This document shows positions 1 through 11,003 of a stretch of 64,000 nucleotides of DNA, in pieces. This DNA comes from Saussurea involucrata. Lineage: Eukaryota; Streptophyta; Magnoliopsida; Asterales; Asteraceae. How positions within the stretch are numbered: the stretch's first letter is position 1; every line of letters starts with the position of its first letter. Location: NCBI GenBank assembly GCA_033807775.1, contig CM066315.1:60294820-60358819 (forward strand). The letters are read 5' to 3'. The notes beneath the pieces were generated by a model, which saw nothing but the letters and a program-made list of their open reading frames with translations, made no database searches and was not told where the DNA came from. Both the position numbers and the translations under genes were made by a program.

Positions 1-1422
1 CAGAAGTATCTGTTAGGTCTTCTACAGAGAGATTTTTCTTATTGGAAGGTGTACAAAGGTTTTCTTCAGAGATATCAAGTTTTTCTTTTGTAAGGTTTGG
101 CTTGAACTCAAGTGCCTCTGCTGATAACTTCTTTTCAGAATTCATCATGCAGACAAATGCAACTTGAGTTTGAGTCTCGGGGTCACCAAACTTGAAGATT
201 CCTATCTGATCTTGAGTTTTCAGATACTTCTTAGGTTTGGATTCTCTTTTGACAGAGATTGAGGGTGACAGATATGTGTTTTCAAACCACATATTTGTCA
301 TCTTTAGAGGTTTCCTCTTGTGAGGTTCCCCAGAGACTTTTTGCCTTTTACTTACAGAGAGTAGATTTAGAAATCTAGGTTTTCTTGTATCTCCTATATG
401 AAATAGAGAGGACAAAGATTTGTCTCTTTTGTTTCCTGTATATGGATCTATATCACAGAAGCCAATTCCCCTTCTCCCTATTTGTGTATTGATTTTTTCG
501 TACACCTTCTGTGCATCTTGAATTTTTTTAATTAAAATATCTCTTCTGAGTAAATCTTGACAGAGGACTTCTCTTTCCTTTTGAAAATAATGTTTAAGAG
601 CTAGGATGTTCATTCTGTCACACTCAACGTCCATAAGTTCTTTCGATTTTGTTTTTAAAGAAGAATTAAGTTCAGAAATCTTTTCTTTTAAAGGATTTAA
701 TTTTTTGTTCCAGTATGTTTCAATTTCTTCCTTTTCTAGAAAATTTTTGGCTTTTTCTTGAGTGAGAAGTCTAGCTTCTCTCTCATAGAAGGTGAGCTTT
801 TTCTGAGCACTTTCGCATGTCCTTTTAAGTTTATTGTGTTCAATGTTAAGTTTAAGCAAATCAGCTTCTGCTGTATTAGAGTTAGAGTTAGAAGTGGATA
901 CCTCACTATCAGAGTCAGAGTTGACTTCTGTCATGCCACAGAACAGGGCGTTCTTTGTTTCTCCTCCTTCAGAGGATGTATCTGATAGCCAGTTCTCTTG
1001 ATTTACCATTAATGACTTCTGAGCATAGTATTCAGCTTTCTTTTTGTAGAAAGCAGCATCCCTCTGAGGGCGATTTGATTTGCTCCTGCATTCGTTGGCG
1101 AAGTGACCTGGCTTTCCACAGTTGTAACAGCCTTGGTTCTGTGGAGCGTTTCCAGCTTTGTCGTCTGACCTCTGTCGGTCACCACTTCTGTCGGTTTGCA
1201 TTCATTTGCGTAGTGTCCTGGCTTACCACATTTGTACCACTCTTGATTCTGTGGAGTGTTGCCAGTTTTATCGTCCGATCTCTGTCGGTCATTACCTCTG
1301 TCATTTCTGTCATTTGACCGCTGTCGGTCACCACTTATTTCGTTTCTTTCGTTCGACCCTTCACTTTCGTAGCTTTCATTTCCAGTCTTCTTTTGGTATC
1401 CTCTGATGAATTCCCTAGTCAA
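1..1422 (-). pseudogene. Cop-1 gag C-terminal part: zinc knuckles and coiled coil
   Basis: From about 1080 down to position 1 the minus strand is open without a stop (more than 335 codons after the ATG at 1007-1009) and runs off the left edge. It begins with a CX2CX4HX4C zinc knuckle (CYNCGKPGHFANEC), followed by a Lys/Glu-rich stretch of coiled-coil character. Just upstream, at 1190-1260, lies a second knuckle copy in another frame whose first Cys is Trp (WYKCGKPGHYANEC). The two lie in a tandem duplication of about 115 bp. The frame change between the copies means the chain is broken here. The long charged tail after the knuckle fits the extended Gag seen in some plant copia elements; that is family knowledge, and the identity of the tail is inferred. 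Confidence 0.6.
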
Positions 1423-1499
1423 GAGTGCTAATGATTTAGCTATCGAGGCCAGGGTTGTTTCTTCTTATTCTTCTTCCTTCTCTTCTTCACTATCAACTA

Positions 1500-1864
1500 T
1501 CATGATTTTTTTTTCTTCTCCTTCTTTACCTCTGCAGCTTTCTCCTTTGGCTTCTCTTTATCTTCTGTAGTCTTACCAATCAGCGCAAGAGGTGCACTGA
1601 TTTGCATTTTTGCTTGTGCAATCTGAGGTTCTTGGGCTGCCAACGTTCCATAGAGATCTGACATAGTCCAGGAGTCTAAGTCTTGATTTGTTTTTAGAGA
1701 CATAGACAACTGGAGCCATTCATCATTGAGACTCATTAGGAGCATGACATTGTTTTCCTCAGAAGTTCTGTGGATTTCGAACTTCTTGCATTTGTTGATT
1801 AGAGAGTTGAATCGATCATATGTTGTCTGCAGAGGTTCTGTTGGCAGAGCTTTGAATGCATAGT
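1500..1864 (-). pseudogene. Cop-1 gag middle part
   Basis: Minus-strand coding remnant of the copia gag between the Lar-1 insertion and the zinc-knuckle region. It encodes a helical segment typical of the UBN2 gag family (MLLMSLNDEWLQLSMSLKTN) followed by a Lys/Glu-rich linker. The frame closes at 1500, well before the knuckles, so at least one frameshift separates it from the rest. Its upstream end is cut at 1864 by the Lar-1 LTR; the gag sequence resumes on the far side at 6826. Confidence 0.65.
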
Positions 1865-2577
1865 TGTAACATCTCGTTTTTTTTAGATGATGTTTGGGTT
1901 TATTAAATAATTTGAGTATAATTATTTGATAAGGTATGATTTATTATGTGATAGATTAATTTTAGAGTTTATCCCCGATTAAGTTACGTAAATGGTTTTG
2001 TGGTGTAATAAGTTAAAGGGGTAAACTTAAATTGTATTTATAAAGGAAGGGATGAAACTTGTCAAGGAATGATAGTTTGGGGGCTTATTTGGTTAAATGG
2101 TGATTAGGTGTCAATACTACAGCTAAAGTGTTGTTAAAATGAGGAGGTGTCCTCTTATTTCTCTATTAGTAATAAAAGTTGTATGTGTGTGGGGGATTCT
2201 TCACGACAAAAGAAAGAGAGCAAAGAGATTGAGAGAAAGAACGAAAGGAAAGAAGAAGAAAAAGAAAGAAAATAACTTGAAATTTGTGGTAAGGAAATCT
2301 GATTCTTCTACTGATTTCTTAATCGGAATAGTAAATTAAGCTGTAGGTTTTCTGTTCAGATATTGTGGAAAAGCTTAAGTGAAGTTGTTGGTGAAGAACA
2401 CTGTGTTCAGAAATCATCCAAGTGAGTTTACTCATATCTCTTTAAAATTTAAACCATTAATGTTGAAATAGATGGTTAAATATGTGTCTGAATGCTTTAG
2501 TATGACTTAATTGATAAATAGTAGTCTTAGTTAGAAGTATTTGTGAACTGGATAAATGAAGAAGACGATGAACAGTG

Positions 2578-2775
2578 CTTGCGAGTTTTAGAGAAAATCG
2601 CAAGAGTGGCTTACGAGTTTTAGAGAAAATCGCAAGAGTGGCCTGCGAATTTTAGAGAAAATCGCAGACATGGCTTGCGAATTTTGGAGAAACTCGCAAC
2701 AGTGGGTTGCGAGAATTAAGAAATTCGCAGCTTTGGCTTGCGAAAATTGTAGCTTTTCGCTACAGTGGCGTGCGA
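2578..2775. repeat. Tandem array of ~32-bp units in the Lar-1 5' LTR
   Basis: About six diverging copies of a 32-bp unit around GCGAGTTTTAGAGAAAATCG. Each unit pairs a GCGA start with a TCGC near its end, so each can fold as a short hairpin. The same array is present in the 3' LTR at about 5396-5592. Confidence 0.75.
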
Positions 2776-3107
2776 TTTTGTGGACTTTCAGTAGCAGTTT
2801 GAGGCTTTTATGTGGAATGCAATCTGATATTTATATGCTATTTGTTATATGATTATAACTTAGAATTTGATATGAAAGCCATGATATGATAAATTGTAAA
2901 GACTTATTTATGAGTCCGATCATGTAGTTTACATTTGAGATATTGATCCCCGTGCTAAATAGTAAAGAGGGGATAGTTGAGAAGTCGAGGTGTCGAGATT
3001 AATATTTTTATAGATGTATATAGAATATGTTACGGGATATAGTATATAATATTGTATATACTTATGATAGAGTGTAATGGATCCATAGGCACTAGTTTAT
3101 ATGAACA

Positions 3108-3430
3108 CATAGAATTGACGTGAGTAATCGTAATTCCAATGTGTGTATGTTGAATGTGGAATTGACGTGAGTAATCGTAATTCCAGTGTGTGTATGTTAA
3201 ATGTGGAATTGATGTGAGTAATCGTAATTCCCATTTATATGAATTAAGGAATTGATGTGAGTAATCGTAATTCATGAGTGTATGTTAAATATGGAATTGA
3301 TGTGAGTAATCGTAATTCCTATTTTGCATTATTGAGAAATCATGGGATTGATGTGAGTAATCGTAATTCCTGATTTCTAAGGAAGAATAGAGATTGACAT
3401 GAGTAATTGTAATCCCTACCTCCTTTCTAA
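3108..3430. repeat. Array of GGAATT...AATTCC hairpin units in the Lar-1 5' LTR
   Basis: Seven to eight units of about 28 bp, typically GGAATTGATGTGAGTAATCG followed by TAATTCC, separated by variable spacers of about 15-25 bp. Each unit has self-complementary ends. The array is duplicated in the 3' LTR (about 5926-6250). Confidence 0.75.
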
Positions 3431-4007
3431 TAAATAGGCATGGGTAATTGCGATTTATTAGATTAGAGCATTGATCTAGAATCTGGGATTGATTCGTAGG
3501 TGGCTCTGGTTTGTGATAATATGACTTACTGAAGGTTAGTCATAGTTTTGAGATTGGGTAGGTTCCCGCTGTTGAGATTAAGCACGTGTACGGTAAGATG
3601 GGTGAGAACAGGTTTGATTTATCTGTTGAGATGTTGATTGTTAAATTTTAATTTGATTTGAATATTCTCACTAGGCGAAAGCCTAACGTTTCAAGTTGAA
3701 TTTTATTACCAGGTACAAGCTCCGGGAAGTAAGCGGGGATGTGTGATGAGGACTTTTGGAAAGATTCAAACTTAGAGATGACGGAGGATCTAGATATTAT
3801 TTTGACGCTTTTGGGACAAAGGATTAGATAACTTAGTTAATCTAATTATGATGTACGATTAGATTAATAGGTTATTTGAGTTAGAGGCATTGTATATATA
3901 AAACCTTTACATATGATCCTCAGGTTATAAAAGTTTGAAGGTTATTTTGGTTATAACTTGTATTGAATTAAGGTTCAAATTAGCCATGTTTTTAGGGTGT
4001 TACAATA

Positions 4008-4019
4008 TGGTATCAGAGC
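4008..4019 (+). other. Lar-1 primer binding site (initiator Met-tRNA)
   Basis: TGGTATCAGAGC lies three bases after the end of the 5' LTR and matches the standard plant primer site complementary to the 3' end of initiator methionine tRNA. It fixes the plus orientation of the element. Confidence 0.9.
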
Positions 4020-4683
4020 ATTAGTTTAAGCGAACTAGGTATGCTAAGTGAGATACCTAGACTTAAGCTGAGATGAAATAAGTTATGATAGGTGAGAAAT
4101 GGGTAGAAGTACTAAGACGGGGTAGTCTTAGAGTTGACGGAAGTACGTGAAATTAGTACCATAACGATGGTATAGAGGATTTTCGTGTATAGTATGTTCA
4201 CAATTGCAATTAGCTACTGTTACTTTGAATATATTGTTATACGATTATACTTGTTCCTAATTTGTTGCAGTGACTAATGAGCGTTAAGGTACGTTTCGTG
4301 TATCTGGTTAATTGTAACCATCTAGTATGGTTATTTCTTTGTGCTAACTTATCTGTTATATATTTTGGTATGTATCAAAAGTTAGCTGTATTAGTTGTTA
4401 GTGTTGAAGGATGCTATAGTGATTGAATTAATTAAAGAAAATCAATGCTATATGTGGATAAAGGTTTGATGATAATGATTGCTTTAAGTAGGATTGCAAA
4501 TTTAAGTTGGGGAGCGGGGAATGTTGAAGGATGTAAGATTCAAAAGATGTGTAAAGTTGAGTCCTTGTACAATAAAGATACTAATGTGACGTTAGAGTCA
4601 AGGTAAGATATGAAAATTTGATATCCTTAATTGGTTACCTAACTTTGATTTCGGGGACGAAATCCTTTTAAGTTGGGGAGTAT
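4020..4683 (+). other. Lar-1 interior: leader plus pol C-terminal stub
   Basis: The 664 bp between primer site and 3' LTR hold no ORF of note. The last 45 bp read as the C-terminal residues FDFGDEILLSWGVL with the stop TAA inside the 3' LTR (4686-4688). GTTGGGGAG just before the LTR would act as polypurine tract. The rest resembles gypsy leader and spacer sequence. Nearly all of gag-pol is missing. Confidence 0.7.
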
Positions 4684-6820
4684 TGTAACATCTCGTTTTT
4701 TTAGATGATGTTTGGGTTTATTAAATAATTTGAGTATAATTATTTGATAAGGTATGATTTATTATGTGATAGATTAATTTTAGAGTTTATCCCCGATTAA
4801 GTTACGTAAATGGTTTTGTGGTGTAATAAGTTAAAGGGGTAAACTTTAATTGTATTTATAAAGGAAGGGATGAAACTTGTCAAGGAATGATAGTTTGGGG
4901 GCTTATTTGGTTAAATGGTGATTAGGTGTCAATACTACAGCTAAAGTGTTGTTAAAATGAGGAGGTGTCCTCTTATTTCTCTATTAGTCATAAAAGTTGT
5001 ATGTGTGTGGGGGATTCTTCACGACAAAAGAAAGAGAGCAAAGAGATTGAGAGAAAGAACGAAAGGAAAGAAGAAGAAAAAGAAAGAAAATAACTTGAAA
5101 TTTGTGGTAAGGAAATCTGATTCTTCTACTGATTTCTTAATCGGAATAGTAAATTAAGCTGTAGGTTTTCTGTTCAGATATTGTGGAAAAGCTTAAGTGA
5201 AGCTGTTGGTGAAGAACATTGTGTTCAGAAGTCATCCAATTGAGTTTACTCATATCTCTTTAAAATTTAAACCATTAATGTTGAAATAGATGGTTAAATA
5301 TGTGTCTGAATGCTTTAGTATGACTTAATTGATAAATAGTAGGCTTAGTTAGAAGTATTTGTGAACTGGATAAATGAAGAAGACGATGAACAGTGCTTGC
5401 GAGTTTTAGAGAAAATCGCAAGGGTGGCTTGCGAGTTTTAGAGAAAATCGCAAGAGTGGCCTGCGACTTTTAGAGAAAATCGCAGACGTGGCTTGCGAAT
5501 TTTGGAGAAACTCGCAACAGTGGGTTGCGATAATTAAGAAATTCGCAGCTTTGGCTTGCAAAAATTGTAGCTTTTCGCTACAGTGGCGTGCGATTTTGTG
5601 GACTTTCAGTAGCAGTTTGAGGCTTTTATGTGGAATGCAATCTGATATTTATATGCTATTTGTTATATGATTATAACTTAGAATTTGATATGAAAGCCAT
5701 GATATGATAAATTGTAAAGACTTATTTATGAGTCCGATCATGTAGTTTACATTTGAGATATTGATCCCCGTGCTAAATAGCAAAGAGGGGATAGTTGAGA
5801 AGTCGAGGTGTCGAGATTAATATTTTTATAGATGTATATAGAATATGTTACGGGATATAGTATATAATATTGTATATACTTATGATAGAGTGTAATGGAT
5901 CCATAGGCACTAGTTTATATGAACACATAGAATTGACGTGAGTAATCGTAATTCCAATGTGTGTATGTTGAATGTGGAATTGACGTGAGTAATCGTAATT
6001 CCAGTGTGTGTATGTTAAATGTGGAATTGATGTGAGTAATCGTAATTCCCATTTATATGAATTAAGGAATTGATGTGAGTAATCGTAATTCCTGAGTGTA
6101 TGTTAAATATGGAATTGATGTGAGTAATCGTAATTCCTATTTTGCATTATTGAGAAATCATGGGATGATGTGAGTAATCGTAATTCCTGATTTCTAAGGA
6201 AGAATAGAGATTGACATGAGTAATTGTAATCCCTACCTCCTTTCTAATAAATAGGCATGGGTAATTGCGATTTATTAGATTAGAGCATTGATCTAGAATC
6301 TGGGATTGATTCGTAGTTGGCTCTGGTTTGTGATAATATGACTTACTGAAGGTTAGTCATAGTTTTGAGATTGGGTAGGTTCCCGCTGTTGAGATTAAAC
6401 ACGTGTACGGTAAGATGGGTGAGAACAGGTTTGATTTATCTGTTGAGATGTTGATTGTTAAATTTTAATTTGATTTGAATATTCTCACTAGGCGAAAGCC
6501 TAACGTTTCAAGTTGAATTTTATTACCAGGTACAAGCTCCGGGAAGTAAGCGGGGATGTGTGATGAGGACTTTTGGAAAGATTCAAACTTAGAGATGACG
6601 GAGGATCTAGATATTATTTTGACGCTTTTGGGACAAAGGATTAGATAACTTAGTTAATCTAATTATGATGTACGATTAGATTAATAGGTTATTTGAGTTA
6701 GAGGCATTGTATATATAAAACCTTTACATATGATCCTCAGGTTATAAAAGTTTGAAGGTTATTTTGGTTATAACTTGTATTGAATTAAGGTTCAAATTAG
6801 CCCTGTTTTAGGGTGTTACA
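4684..6820 (+). repeat. Lar-1 3' LTR
   Basis: Nearly identical copy of 1865-4004, with the same two internal arrays (about 5396-5592 and 5926-6250). It ends GGGTGTTACA and is followed by the target duplication ATAGT at 6821-6825. Confidence 0.88.
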
Positions 6821-6825
6821 ATAGT

Positions 6826-7262
6826 ATTCGTTGATGCATTGGGCTCTGCGGTTCTTCTGAGTTTTGGCCCCACCCTCCAGTTGTTTTTCCAGTTCCTTCC
6901 ACAGATCGTATGCAGATTTACACGCATCTAAGGATTGGAAAAGGTCATTGGGTATGGCCATTATCAGAAGTCTCTTAGTCTTCTGAGCAACTTCATATTT
7001 TTGCCCAATCAGGATCTGACCACTTGTCCTTGGTCTTTGGTTTCTCATACGCAGGAACCTCAGGAGTGTCATCTGTGGCAGGAATACGTGGTACTGTGAC
7101 CATGAGAACGAAAGGAGGATTGTTGATATAGTGCATGAGTTATTTGTCGGTACCCTCCAAGAAGTGAATCATTCGTATCTTCCATTGAGGGTACTCATCT
7201 CTAAGAAGAGTGGGAGGTTTGGTTAAAGATCCAGCGGTGAAGAAGTTGTTTGTATTTGTCAT
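6826..7262 (-). pseudogene. Cop-1 gag N-terminal part
   Basis: The likely gag start is the minus-strand ATG at 7260-7262, about 280 nt inside the primer binding site. The first 40 codons read as a normal copia gag start, including DEYPQWKIRMIHFLEG, and are then hit by an in-frame stop. Another stop and frameshift follow near 7010. The remainder contains AYDLWKELEKQLEGG, the conserved UBN2 stretch. The frame is then cut by the Lar-1 insertion. The protein would coat retrotransposon RNA in cytoplasmic particles, but this copy cannot make it. Confidence 0.65.
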
Positions 7263-7543
7263 TTTGAGAGAAATAAAATATTCAGAAAGATAGGGTATGA
7301 ACAGCAGATTTTTCAGAATGTGAAGTGGATGCTTCGTATGATGTTTCTAAGTTTAAAAGCTTTAAGCTGGGCACAAATATGGTGTTTTAACCAGAATAAC
7401 AGATTCTATAAGTTTACCAAAGTTCGAATGAATCGAAAATGGCAGAAAAACAGAAACTGTTTAGGAAGAATAGGTTAAAAATCCAAGTTTCTACCAAAGA
7501 TCATTGTTTAGAGTGGATCCATTGATATTAAAAATCAAGGTTT

Positions 7544-7555
7544 GCTCTGATACCA
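7544..7555 (-). other. Cop-1 primer binding site (initiator Met-tRNA)
   Basis: On the minus strand this reads TGGTATCAGAGC, two bases inside the LTR end. It confirms that the copia element points left. Confidence 0.9.
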
Positions 7556-7557
7556 AT

Positions 7558-8239
7558 TGTTGGTTCCTTTTCGCTTAAACAATGATGATTCTTTTAGTTC
7601 AGATAGGTTTATATTGCAGAAGCGTATTTAATGAACTGAAAGAAATGCTAAGATAGAAGAACACACAATATCAAAGAAGTAATGAAGATGACAGATAAAT
7701 ATCTCAAAGGTTACTGTATTTGATATTATCAAGAACACCAAGAACATAACAAGAAATCTGCTGGTGTGTGTGTTTGTGCGTAGCTTAATATCTGATTCTT
7801 GTTAATAGAAGAACTCAACATGAGTCTTCTATTTATACTACTACAAAGGGGACATACTTTAGACGATAAGGACTGATCTATAGTATACAAGATCGTATGA
7901 ACAGTAGCAGGTACTGCATGCATTAAATGCGCTGATATCAACTTGGTACTGAGCCCTATCAGAGTTTGACACGTGGAGGTTGTTAGGGCACTCCTCGTAC
8001 AAGTTGATGAACGGATCCTGGAATAGTAGAAAGATATTTGTTGATTTCTTCTAAGTCTTCAGTGTACCGCAGAGGCTCTGTCAAGGGTGACAGAGGTTCT
8101 GCGGCTCGGTCCTCTGTGAGCAGTCTTCTGTCGATTCTTGCCTTCGGTCTTCTTGGTGTCTCGGCAGAGCCTCTGTTGGAGGCTTCTATACTTAGCCTAT
8201 TTTTTACTACTTTTACAAACAGAAAGATTGGAGCTAACA
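7558..8239 (-). repeat. Cop-1 5' LTR
   Basis: On the minus strand the LTR starts TGTTAGCTCC and ends GGAACCAACA, with TG..CA ends and a primer site two bases further. A TATA box (TATAAATA on the minus strand) is at 7830-7837. The sense start abuts the Athila gag frame at 8240. Confidence 0.82.
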
Positions 8240-9600
8240 AATGGCTTTGCACTCATCCCGGGTTTTCCTTTCGGTTTGACATGGAAATGTCTCGGGAGAT
8301 CGGTTTTGTAGGACTTCAGAAATTTGTCCCACTTGCCATTCAAGGAGCTTAATAGATGTTGTATTCTGATCAGTAGCCGCCTTGACCGTGTTAACCGTGC
8401 TTGCTAATTTTTCAACTGTGCTATCCATCTTGGTCATGAACTTCATCATCATATCCTCTAACCCCGGTTTCTTCTCCCCGGATGGTCCTTCATCAAATCT
8501 CCGTTGGTTGTAACCTGGAGGACGGTAAACATTGTTAGAGTTAGGAGAATTAGAAAAGTTGGAATGATTACCTTGTTGTTGTTGACCGGGTTGCCCTTGC
8601 GGTTGACTCCATGAAAAGTTAGGGTGTTTCTTCCACCCCTCGTTATATGTGTTCGAGAAAGGGTCGTTCCTCGGCTGGTTGTTCCGGTTTTGTAAAAACT
8701 GAACCTGTTCAGGTTCTTGTGAAGCGGGAACACGTCTGGACTACCTCCCTTCAAATGGTTTGTGATAGCAGCTAATTGAGCTTTTATCACCTTCATCTCA
8801 TCATTCTCTTGCACACTCGCATCTCTTCTAACTGCTGATATTGGAGTAGAAAAACTATGTTCGGCCAGATTATCGATCAACTCGCATGCCTCCTCATAAG
8901 ACTTATCCATTAGGGCTCCACCCGATGCAGCTGTAATGTCGTTTTTGAACTGCGGGTGAAGTCCATTGAAGAACGATTGGATAATGACCCAACCTTGTAA
9001 CCCATGATGAGGGCACTTCTTGATCATATCTTTGTACCTCTCCCAAGCTTCATACAATGTCTCTTGATCCCATTGAGCAAAATGGGTGATTTCAGCCATA
9101 AGTTGAGCAGTTCTGCTTGGTGGGAAGAATTTTTGGAGGAAGCCCGCTTTCAGTTGCGCCCAGGTGGTGATCGAGTCCGGCTGGATACTTTCTGTCCAAG
9201 TTTCGGCTCTGCCATTGAGTGAAAAGCTGAACAACCTCAGCTTGATTGCATCATCTTCCATCCCATTGATCTTGAACGTGTTGCAAATCATCCCAAATGC
9301 ACGGAGATGTGCATGAGGATCTTCTGTTGGGGCTCCTCCATACTGATTTTGTTGTACCATCACGATGGTACTCGGTTTGAGCTCAAAGGAGTTCGCCCCA
9401 GTAGTGGGCGGTTGGATGCCTATGCGTGCGGCTGCCACATTCGGATCGGCAAACGACCGCATAGGGCGTCTCTCAAGAGGAGATTCGTCGCCCATCTTCA
9501 GGTGTCTTTTAACTTTAGATTCTTTTCGTAACTTACGGGTGGTTCTTTCGATTTCTGGATCGAGTGGTTCGAGTCCTTCCCCTCGGGTCTTCCTTGGCAT
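8240..9600 (-). pseudogene. Ath-1 gag
   Basis: The start is the ATG at 9598-9600. The first frame covers 380 codons down to 8458. It contains the RRPMRSFADP motif around residues 46-55 and the Retrotrans_gag core (about residues 80-260, including LFSFSLNGRAETW and a WERYKDMIKKCPHHG segment). The last 40 residues of that frame are out of register, so a frameshift has occurred. The true C-terminal part is in the frame 8452-8240 (MMMKFMTKMDSTVEKLASTV, ending near DECKAI), which is cut exactly at the Cop-1 LTR. Gag proteins of this family package retrotransposon RNA. This copy is broken by the frameshift and by Cop-1. Confidence 0.8.
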
Positions 9601-9737
9601 AAACCAATTAGTACCTGAGACGGAAAGTAAACAAAATTAGCAATCCAAAAACTGGAAGTGATGAAATAAAATAACAAAAATAAAAATGTTCAATGTAATA
9701 GCGCTTATAGCTAGTAGTGCTATCAGTTGCTACTAGT

Positions 9738-9755
9738 TCTCCGGCAACGACGCCA
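9738..9755 (-). other. Ath-1 primer binding site
   Basis: On the minus strand this reads TGGCGTCGTTGCCGGAGA, six bases inside the LTR end. The pattern TGGCG(T/C)CGTTGCCGG is the usual Athila-type primer site; the tRNA-Asp assignment is from family knowledge, not verified. Confidence 0.75.
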
Positions 9756-9761
9756 AAAACT

Positions 9762-11003
9762 TGATAGGCGGGTTTACATCCCCGTAAATCTAACCGCAAG
9801 TGTACGGTGTAGAAATCAAGTAATAGTACAAAAGTACGAGTATCGAACACAGGGAACTAGGAACTAAGTATCACAATGACTATAAACTCTATTAACTGAA
9901 CGGTCGCAAATTGAGTTGTTGATACGAAACTAATTAATTGCAAATAATTAAATCAAACACAAGACAATAGATAACTTAAGGACTTCGGATAAAGGAAATA
10001 GTTGAGGGTTGGAAATCCTAAGGTTTTCACCTATAAACACCTGACTTTAAATAATTACCAGTTATTCCCTTTAATTAATATCCAATCTCTAAAATCACCG
10101 TTGTTCTCTCTCAAGCAACAACGGGTTTTATTTCGAAAGCACAAGTTTTATCTCTCGATCTCAACCTATGGCATCCAAAACACATTAAACTCAAGATTTC
10201 AACGGGACTAAGGCTTACTTGGTATATCTCTATCCAGATTCTCACCTTAGGCATGCAATTCTAGTTCTAGTCAACAATTAACTCTCTCGAACTTAATTGA
10301 TAACAAACAAAACAGATGAAAGTTGGCCAAACTCACAAAAGTGTTAAAACCCAAATCACATGCTTCATTAAATAGGAAAAACGGATAAAAGTCTCAAATC
10401 AAGTATTCATAAGCTTAAACCAAATTCAAACCAACCCCCAACATCTAAAAATTAGTTCATTCGGTGGTGGATGAAAACATAAGAAAAGGAAGGAAAATAG
10501 TGTGTGTAAACATAATGGTTGTGAACGTGAAGAATCTACGATAAACTCCCTTCTCTCGGCTCTAATCCGCTTCGCGTGGTAAACGTCTCCTCAACCGATC
10601 CTCTATCGTGGCTCAAAAGTCTCCGAAAAACCTCTGAAAATCGCCCCTCTGCTGTCTGTCGTCGTCCGTCGAGATGTGATGACCTAAAATCCGGAAAACA
10701 CCAACTATAGAAATCGACCAGGGACTTACGTGGTTTGTCCTGTGGATTCAAACCGCGCAACAAACCGCGCGCTTTCCTGAAGTGTCCGGGTCAGGTCCTG
10801 GGTCATGGTTTGGGCACGGGTCTCGGGCTTGGATCTTGGGCTTCGTTTTGGACTATTTTTTGCTTCTTTTCTCGATGATTGCTGTCTTTTAGATTACATA
10901 TACATTCCACTCGATAAACCATAAAGTTCCGCCTCTTTTCTCCAACACAAGGCAATCTTATTGGTTTGTGGATTGCAAATAACGCCAAAAAGTGGCGTTA
11001 TCA
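9762..11003 (-). repeat. Ath-1 5' LTR
   Basis: A 1242-bp LTR that on the minus strand starts TGATAACGCCACTTTTTGGC and ends CCCGCCTATCA. The first bases form a short inverted pair (AACGCCA / TGGCGTT) typical of Athila LTR ends. Open frames inside are not conserved and are not annotated as genes. Confidence 0.85.

Larger units (their letters stand above)
1865..4004 (+). repeat. Lar-1 5' LTR
   Basis: The LTR begins TGTAACATC and ends GGTGTTACA. It contains a TATA-like sequence (TATTTATAAAGG near 2036) and two internal tandem arrays, at about 2578-2775 and 3108-3430. A 66-codon ORF at 2139-2339 is present in both LTRs, but I do not treat it as a gene. Confidence 0.88.
1865..6820 (+). mobile_element. 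Lar-1: gypsy-derived LTR element with 2.1-kb LTRs and almost no interior
   Basis: Two direct repeats of about 2.14 kb (1865-4004 and 4684-6820), each TGTAACATC...GGTGTTACA, flank only 679 bp. The 5-bp target duplication ATAGT is at 1860-1864 and 6821-6825. The interior starts with a Met-tRNA primer site and ends with a reading frame FGDEILLS, which resembles the C terminus of chromovirus (Tekay/Del-like) polyproteins, directly before a G-rich tract and the 3' LTR. So this is a deletion derivative of a Ty3/gypsy element with no coding capacity; it would need proteins in trans. By eye the LTRs differ at only about 20 positions, which suggests a young insertion. Confidence 0.88.
1..8239 (-). mobile_element. 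Cop-1: partial Ty1/copia retrotransposon
   Basis: A copia element in minus orientation enters from the left edge. It has its 5' LTR at 7558-8239, a primer binding site at 7544-7555 and a decayed gag from 7262 downward that continues to position 1. Protease, integrase and RT would lie beyond the left edge. It is interrupted by Lar-1 (1865-6820). It was inserted into the gag of an Athila-like element: the Athila reading frame runs unbroken up to 8240 and stops exactly where the copia LTR begins. The predicted target duplication on this side is AATGG (8240-8244); its partner lies outside the window. Family assignment rests on the UBN2-like gag, the CCHC knuckle and the Met-tRNA primer site. Confidence 0.85.
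8240..11003 (-). mobile_element. Ath-1: 5' part of an Athila-like Ty3/gypsy element
   Basis: Minus-strand element with 5' LTR at 9762-11003, a primer site at 9738-9755 and gag at 8240-9600. The rest of the element is displaced beyond Cop-1 and off the left edge. It was inserted into the antisense extra gene of Tat-A: Tat-A sequence homologous to the Tat-B copy begins at the first base outside the LTR (11004). The target duplication on this side would be ACCGC (11004-11008). Gag motifs such as RRPMRSFADP and the LTR start TGATAACGCC are typical of Athila. Confidence 0.85.

Noticed and set aside
2139..2339. 66-codon ORF, repeated exactly at 4957-5157
   Set aside because: It is part of the Lar-1 LTR, so duplication is explained. 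The Lys/Arg-rich composition reflects a purine-rich tract, and no family is recognised.
2670..2852. 60-codon ORF and its copy at 5488-5670
   Set aside because: Arises from the 32-bp tandem array of the LTR.
3030..3275. 81-codon minus ORF with repeated residues
   Set aside because: Translation of the GGAATT hairpin array.
8038..8352. 104-codon plus ORF and the minus ORF 7983-8252
   Set aside because: They span the junction of the Cop-1 LTR and the Athila gag, so cannot be real genes.
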